Source: Ideonella margarita (lineage in GTDB: Bacteria > Pseudomonadota > Gammaproteobacteria > Burkholderiales > Burkholderiaceae_C). From it: 64,000 bases of DNA. The DNA is taken from positions 135,150 through 199,149 of the forward strand of contig NZ_JBBUTI010000003.1 in assembly GCF_038066635.1 (NCBI RefSeq), given 5' to 3'. The translations under genes and the position numbers were made by a program. This document shows positions 60,932 through 64,000 of this stretch, in pieces. Below the pieces are notes generated by a model. The model was not told where the DNA came from. It did not search any database and saw only the letters and a program-made list of their open reading frames with translations. The number at the start of each line of letters is the position of its first letter. The stretch's first letter is position 1.

Positions 60932-61897
60932 ATGAGCCCCGGGAGCGCGACCGTGCCGATCCACATTGACGAAGACATCAGCTTCAGAAAGCTGGAGATC
61001 CTGCTGGCGTTTCTGGAAGCCGGCAGCCTGGGCCGCACGGCCGAGCGACTGGGCGTGAGCACCGTCAGCGTGCACCGCGCGCTGCACTCGCTGGAGTCGG
61101 GCACGCGCTGCACCTTGTTCCGGCTGGAGGGACGCAACCTCTTGCCCACCGATGCGGCGCTGGCCCTGGCCGACGTGGCTGCGGAAGTGCTGCACGCGAT
61201 GTCGGAGGGCATCCGCTCGACGCGCGAAATCGCGGGTTATGCGGCCGACCGCATCCGCATCGGCTCGATGTATTCGCTCACCAGCCGCACCGTGCCGGCA
61301 CTGATCCAAGGCCTGAAGTTGCGCATGCCCGACATCCAGACCGAGCTGGTGCTGGCCTCGAATGCCGATTTGCTGACCAAGCTGCGCGACGGCGCGATTG
61401 ATGCCGCGCTGATGGGCGAGACCGACGACGCCGACCTCGAATCCCAGTTGTTGTTCGAGGATGACATCTTCTTCGCAGCGCCCGTCAGCGCGAACTACCC
61501 CGCGAACGAGCCCGTCGATCTGCGCGACTGCAAGGACGTGCGCTTCGTCAGCCTGACCGAAGGCTTCGTCACGCGGCAGCGATTCGTGGAGGCGTTTCAA
61601 GGCGCCGGCTTCACGCCGAATGTCGCCATCTCGACGGGCGACATCTTTTCGCTGATGAACCTGATCGGCGGCGGCATCGGCTGCAGCCTGCTGCCGGGCC
61701 GTGTGCGCGACGTGCTGCCGCGCGACGTGCAACTGCTGGAGATGCAGCCGGCATACCACGCACCCCAGCGCATCGTGATGACCTTCCTGCGGGCCCGCGA
61801 ACGCGACCCCAACCTGCTGTCACTGCTGGCGGCGAGCCGCACGTACGCGGCGGAGCGCGCCGAACAGACCAGAGCCGCTGCAGCGGCGGGGTGCTGA
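60932..61897 (+). CDS. mdcR: LysR-family regulator of the malonate operon, MdcR
   Basis: LysR-type regulator of 321 residues. The helix-turn-helix near 18-75 has 'LEILLAFLEAGSLGRTAERL' and 'VSTVSVHRALHSLESGTRC', the MdcR-like variant. The effector domain follows, with 'IRIGSMYSLTSRTVPALIQG' and 'GGGIGCSLLPGRV'. It is divergent from dctP-mdc, the standard arrangement for a malonate-sensing activator. The start is uncertain: an ATG at 60896 and a GTG at 60953 are also in frame. Confidence 0.88.
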   Translation: MSPGSATVPIHIDEDISFRKLEILLAFLEAGSLGRTAERLGVSTVSVHRALHSLESGTRCTLFRLEGRNLLPTDAALALADVAAEVLHAMSEGIRSTREIAGYAADRIRIGSMYSLTSRTVPALIQGLKLRMPDIQTELVLASNADLLTKLRDGAIDAALMGETDDADLESQLLFEDDIFFAAPVSANYPANEPVDLRDCKDVRFVSLTEGFVTRQRFVEAFQGAGFTPNVAISTGDIFSLMNLIGGGIGCSLLPGRVRDVLPRDVQLLEMQPAYHAPQRIVMTFLRARERDPNLLSLLAASRTYAAERAEQTRAAAAAGC

Positions 61898-61908
61898 GGC
61901 GGCCTGCC

Positions 61909-62781
61909 TCATCCAGCCGGCTTGAGGCGCGGCCACAAGCGCTTGACCAGCGCTGCCGCATCCGCTTCCTCTTTCGGGGAATACGGCGGCTCGGGCGGCT
62001 TCGGCATTTCCAGCCCGACCGTTGGCGGCAGGACGTCTTTCAGGATCAGCAGGTTCATCAGCCTGGTGTAGGCCAACTGCTCCACACGCGATTGGCCCAG
62101 CTTGCCAATCGCCAGCAAAGGCACGGCCATTTCCTCCCCGTGCGCCGCGTCCACGCGCAGGCCCTCCAGCGCGCGCTCCAGCTCGGCCGGGCTGCGGGCC
62201 TCGGGGTTCAGGCCGTTGTAATAGACCAGCCCGGCACCAGGCACCTTGGCGTCCAGGGCACGCAAGGCCAACATGCTTTGTTGAGCCATCAGATCGGGCG
62301 TGAGGGTCTGGCAGCGGCGCTGGTTCTGGCGCTCCTTGGTGATCACCGACGCCTGCTGGTCGGCCGGAAGCACAAGGCGGTACTTGGGATGGCTGCCATT
62401 GATCATGGACTCGACGTCCATGTCGGGTCGGCAGCTGTTGATCCAGCGCGCCGCATCCAGGGCCTGGCGCGGGTCGCCGCTGTCGAGGGCACGCTGCACA
62501 TGCGGGCCGAAGCCCTCGGAGCCGATGCCTGCCGCCGAGCCACTCGCCCCGGAGGCGGCCTCAGGGCTGGATGGCTGCTGTTGCGAGGCTGACGCTGCAG
62601 CAGCAGCGAGGCTGAGAGATCGCTCGATGGGTGACAGATCGGCCGGACCGCTGCCCGGCGCCGATGCGGCCGGTACAACCCCAGTCGGCAGCGGCCGGGC
62701 GCCCAGCCAGTGCCACCCCGCCAGGGCCAAAGCCAACGCCAACGCAGCCCCGCCGGCCGCCCAGATCACGGGCCTGATCAT
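61909..62781 (-). CDS. Membrane-anchored protein of unknown function
   Basis: I do not recognise this 290-residue protein. An N-terminal membrane segment (about 6-24, 'AAGGAALALALALAGWHWLG') is followed by a Ser/Ala/Pro-rich stretch to about 95. A mostly helical domain then holds 'HVQRALDSGDPRQALDAARW' and 'SRVEQLAYTRLMNLLILKDV'. Two cysteines ('NSCRPDM' and 'RRCQTLTPD') could form a disulfide if the domain is periplasmic. It is convergent with mdcR (11 bp apart). A GTG eight codons upstream is an alternative start. Confidence 0.65.
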   Translation of the reverse strand: MIRPVIWAAGGAALALALALAGWHWLGARPLPTGVVPAASAPGSGPADLSPIERSLSLAAAAASASQQQPSSPEAASGASGSAAGIGSEGFGPHVQRALDSGDPRQALDAARWINSCRPDMDVESMINGSHPKYRLVLPADQQASVITKERQNQRRCQTLTPDLMAQQSMLALRALDAKVPGAGLVYYNGLNPEARSPAELERALEGLRVDAAHGEEMAVPLLAIGKLGQSRVEQLAYTRLMNLLILKDVLPPTVGLEMPKPPEPPYSPKEEADAAALVKRLWPRLKPAG

Positions 62782-63295
62782 GAGGACTGGGACGTGCAAC
62801 GGCACTGCAGGTGTGCTCGCACCTGGCGAAGCGAGGTACCTGCGAGGAGGCGCGACATCTGGTCGTTATCGAATCGACGGAGGTCTGACATGGCGTGGGT
62901 GCAAGACAGAAGCAGACAACATCCGCGACGACGTGCGCTGGAAGTGCATCACCAGGCTCGGTGAGTCCCGTCAAGATGAAGCTGCAGGAACTGGTTCGAC
63001 TGCAGAGCCGGAGCAGGTGCGAGCACTTCAATTCTGAAAAGTTCGGCATATGAGGAACGCCAAACAAAGCAATTCGCGGCGGTTCTTGGCTCTGTTTCGG
63101 CCGCACTCTAACCCAATCACAACCAATTGTTGGCGGCTGCTGCTCCAAGATTCAGATCAAGTGGCGCCGTGTGGATTCGTATGCCTTCCACCTCTGTGGA
63201 CGGTGGCAAGTTCTGCACCGCCAACTAATTCGGATCTGGTGTCTGCGGCATGAGCACCGCCCAAAACCGCCACTTAGCACGGCATCTGCGCAGGA
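62782..63295. other. Gene-poor stretch, lower in G+C
   Basis: No gene is supported in these 514 bp. Short frames on both strands (for example plus 63050-63253 and minus 62561-63148) lack ribosome sites, family features and the base composition of neighbouring genes. The stretch between about 62990 and 63250 is visibly less GC-rich. I see no tRNA, terminator or repeat in it. It may be decayed or recently acquired sequence linked to the IS element further right. Confidence 0.5.
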
Positions 63296-63727
63296 TCAGG
63301 CAGCGGAGTGGCGCAAGAGGAGTTGCTTGACCTGCCGGTACTCCTCCATACGCTCCAAGTCCTTGTCTGTCGGATTCGGGATGCGGCTCAAATCCGAGTT
63401 CTCTGCGTTGTCGGCCAGCTTGACCGCTCTAGCGACCGGATGCGCTGCTGCACGCGCCGCAGCGTCGAGTCGGGTCTCGCCCGGTCGCTTGGTGAGCGCA
63501 TCCAGCGCAGTCAACACGCAAGCAGAAAAGCCCTGCTCCCGGAGCTGTTCGATCGTGACCGGCGTGTCTTCGACCACATCGTGAAGGACCCCGACGATTC
63601 GCTCGTCCATCGACTGCAATCGCAACATCACTCTGAGGGGATGCAGGATGTATGGCTGACCGCCCTTGTCCGTCTGACCGGCGTGCGCAGAAGCAGCGAT
63701 AGCGATGGCGCGTTCAAGCGTCGACAT
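63296..63727 (-). CDS. HD-domain phosphohydrolase, small alarmone hydrolase (Mesh1/SpoT-hydrolase)-like
   Basis: Protein of 143 residues made of one HD domain like the (p)ppGpp hydrolase half of SpoT/Rel. Metal-site residues are in place: H29 ('PYILHPLRV'), H49-D50 and E53-D54 ('VGVLHDVVEDT') and D106 ('VKLADNAEN'). The opening 'ASAHAGQTDKGGQPYILHP' is typical. No synthetase, TGS or ACT domains exist, so it would only degrade alarmone or a related nucleotide. AAGGA lies 8 nt before the ATG. An IS3 end lies 159 bp upstream. Confidence 0.82.
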   Translation of the reverse strand: MSTLERAIAIAASAHAGQTDKGGQPYILHPLRVMLRLQSMDERIVGVLHDVVEDTPVTIEQLREQGFSACVLTALDALTKRPGETRLDAAARAAAHPVARAVKLADNAENSDLSRIPNPTDKDLERMEEYRQVKQLLLRHSAA

Positions 63728-63885
63728 ATGGATGTTCCTTTGCGTCAACAGGACGACGCAGCCAATTAAGGCTACCGAATACAAGAACTGACCAAAATGG
63801 TGCGACGGATCGTTGGCACCGCCAATCAAGATGGGCTTCAAGGCGTCTGCGCCCTGCCATGTTGATAATCGCCACCGATTGACCT

Positions 63886-64000
63886 GAAGCGCCCCGGGTT
63901 TCATGGAGGCCCGTTGGGTTAAGTCAGGCTTCCGTCAAGGCAGTCTGACTGGCGAGTTGCCGGTAGTAGTTTGCCTCAGCCTCTGCGGGTGGGATGTACC
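63886..64000 (-). mobile_element. End of an IS3-family insertion sequence (IS51-like group), partial
   Basis: The right window edge holds one end of an IS. The inferred terminal repeat begins TGAAGCGCCCCGGGTTTC at 63886, the pattern I know from IS51-group IS3 elements in betaproteobacteria. The 3' end of a transposase frame lies 39 bp inside it. The rest of the element is beyond the window. Target-site duplication cannot be checked. Confidence 0.7.
63925..64000 (-). CDS. IS3-family transposase (OrfB) C-terminus, partial
   Basis: Only the last 25 codons are inside the window; the frame is open to the edge. They read GYIPPAEAEANYYRQLAS, then six more residues ending LTEA, and a TGA stop. The 'P-P-A-E-x-E-A-x-Y-Y' pattern is the usual ending of IS3-family integrase-core transposases after the 'LHSxLGY' block. 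The DDE catalytic residues lie outside the window, so intactness cannot be judged. Confidence 0.8.

Noticed and set aside
62561..63148. Minus-strand Cys-rich frame in the gap left of the HD gene
   Set aside because: It overlaps the start of the 61909-62781 gene, lacks a ribosome site and shows no recognisable domain.
63050..63253. Plus-strand 67-codon frame
   Set aside because: No ribosome site, no conserved pattern and atypical composition; treated as chance.
63728..63904. Upstream in-frame extension of the HD protein with a hydrophobic stretch
   Set aside because: It would start inside the inferred IS terminal repeat, and the ribosome site before 63727 supports the shorter protein.

Overview
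The window is a very GC-rich, densely coding bacterial chromosome segment. Its gene set points to a betaproteobacterium of the order Burkholderiales (Leptothrix/Ideonella/Rubrivivax-like): a DUF485-actP acetate symporter pair, a livM-livG fusion, an atpIBEFHAGDC operon, adjacent priA and hemE, and a malonate decarboxylase operon driven by a TRAP transporter. This placement is inferred from protein character and gene order only. No rRNA, tRNA, CRISPR array or prophage was recognised. The only mobile DNA is the end of an IS3-family element at the right edge.

Layout. 1-7 kb: tail of an M16-type peptidase, an iron-sulfur (6-4) photolyase, the acetate symporter ActP with its DUF485 partner, Rep helicase and a secreted tail-collar-domain protein. 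7-14.6 kb, minus strand: a branched-chain amino acid type ABC transporter (livF, fused livMG, livH, substrate-binding protein), preceded on the same strand by a GNAT acetyltransferase and a Cache-domain histidine kinase/NarL-type regulator pair. 14.7-19 kb: cytochrome b561 divergent from cytochrome c', a second UvrD-like helicase and a DsbA/FrnE-like protein. 19-25.7 kb: a compact minus-strand operon (LysE exporter, EamA exporter, YgeA-type racemase, aminotransferase, PhzF, VOC protein) divergent from a MocR regulator, with a repeated operator-like motif between them. 25.7-32.5 kb: SMP-30 protein, basic amino acid decarboxylase, MBL hydrolase, DUF805 protein and TrpS with an extra C-terminal domain.

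32.5-38.6 kb: priA and hemE flank a 386 bp AT-rich gap with DnaA-box sequences, then a lemA-TPM-TPM operon. 38.6-46.2 kb: the complete ATP synthase operon with a readable -10 box and terminator. 46.2-51.6 kb: SMP-30 lactonase, a LytTR regulator with its LytS-type kinase, RlpA and a pentapeptide-repeat protein. 51.6-61.9 kb: dctPQM-mdcACDEGBH for malonate uptake and biotin-independent decarboxylation, divergent from the LysR regulator mdcR. 61.9-64 kb: an unknown membrane-anchored protein, a gene-poor stretch, a small alarmone-hydrolase-like HD protein and the IS3 end.

How parts work together. The malonate operon imports malonate and converts it to acetyl-CoA-level carbon; ActP imports acetate. 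The MocR-controlled operon looks like an amino acid metabolism and efflux module whose substrate cannot be read from sequence. It is the best candidate here for an undescribed system. The two-component genes upstream of the liv operon probably sense a small organic ligand and may control that transporter.
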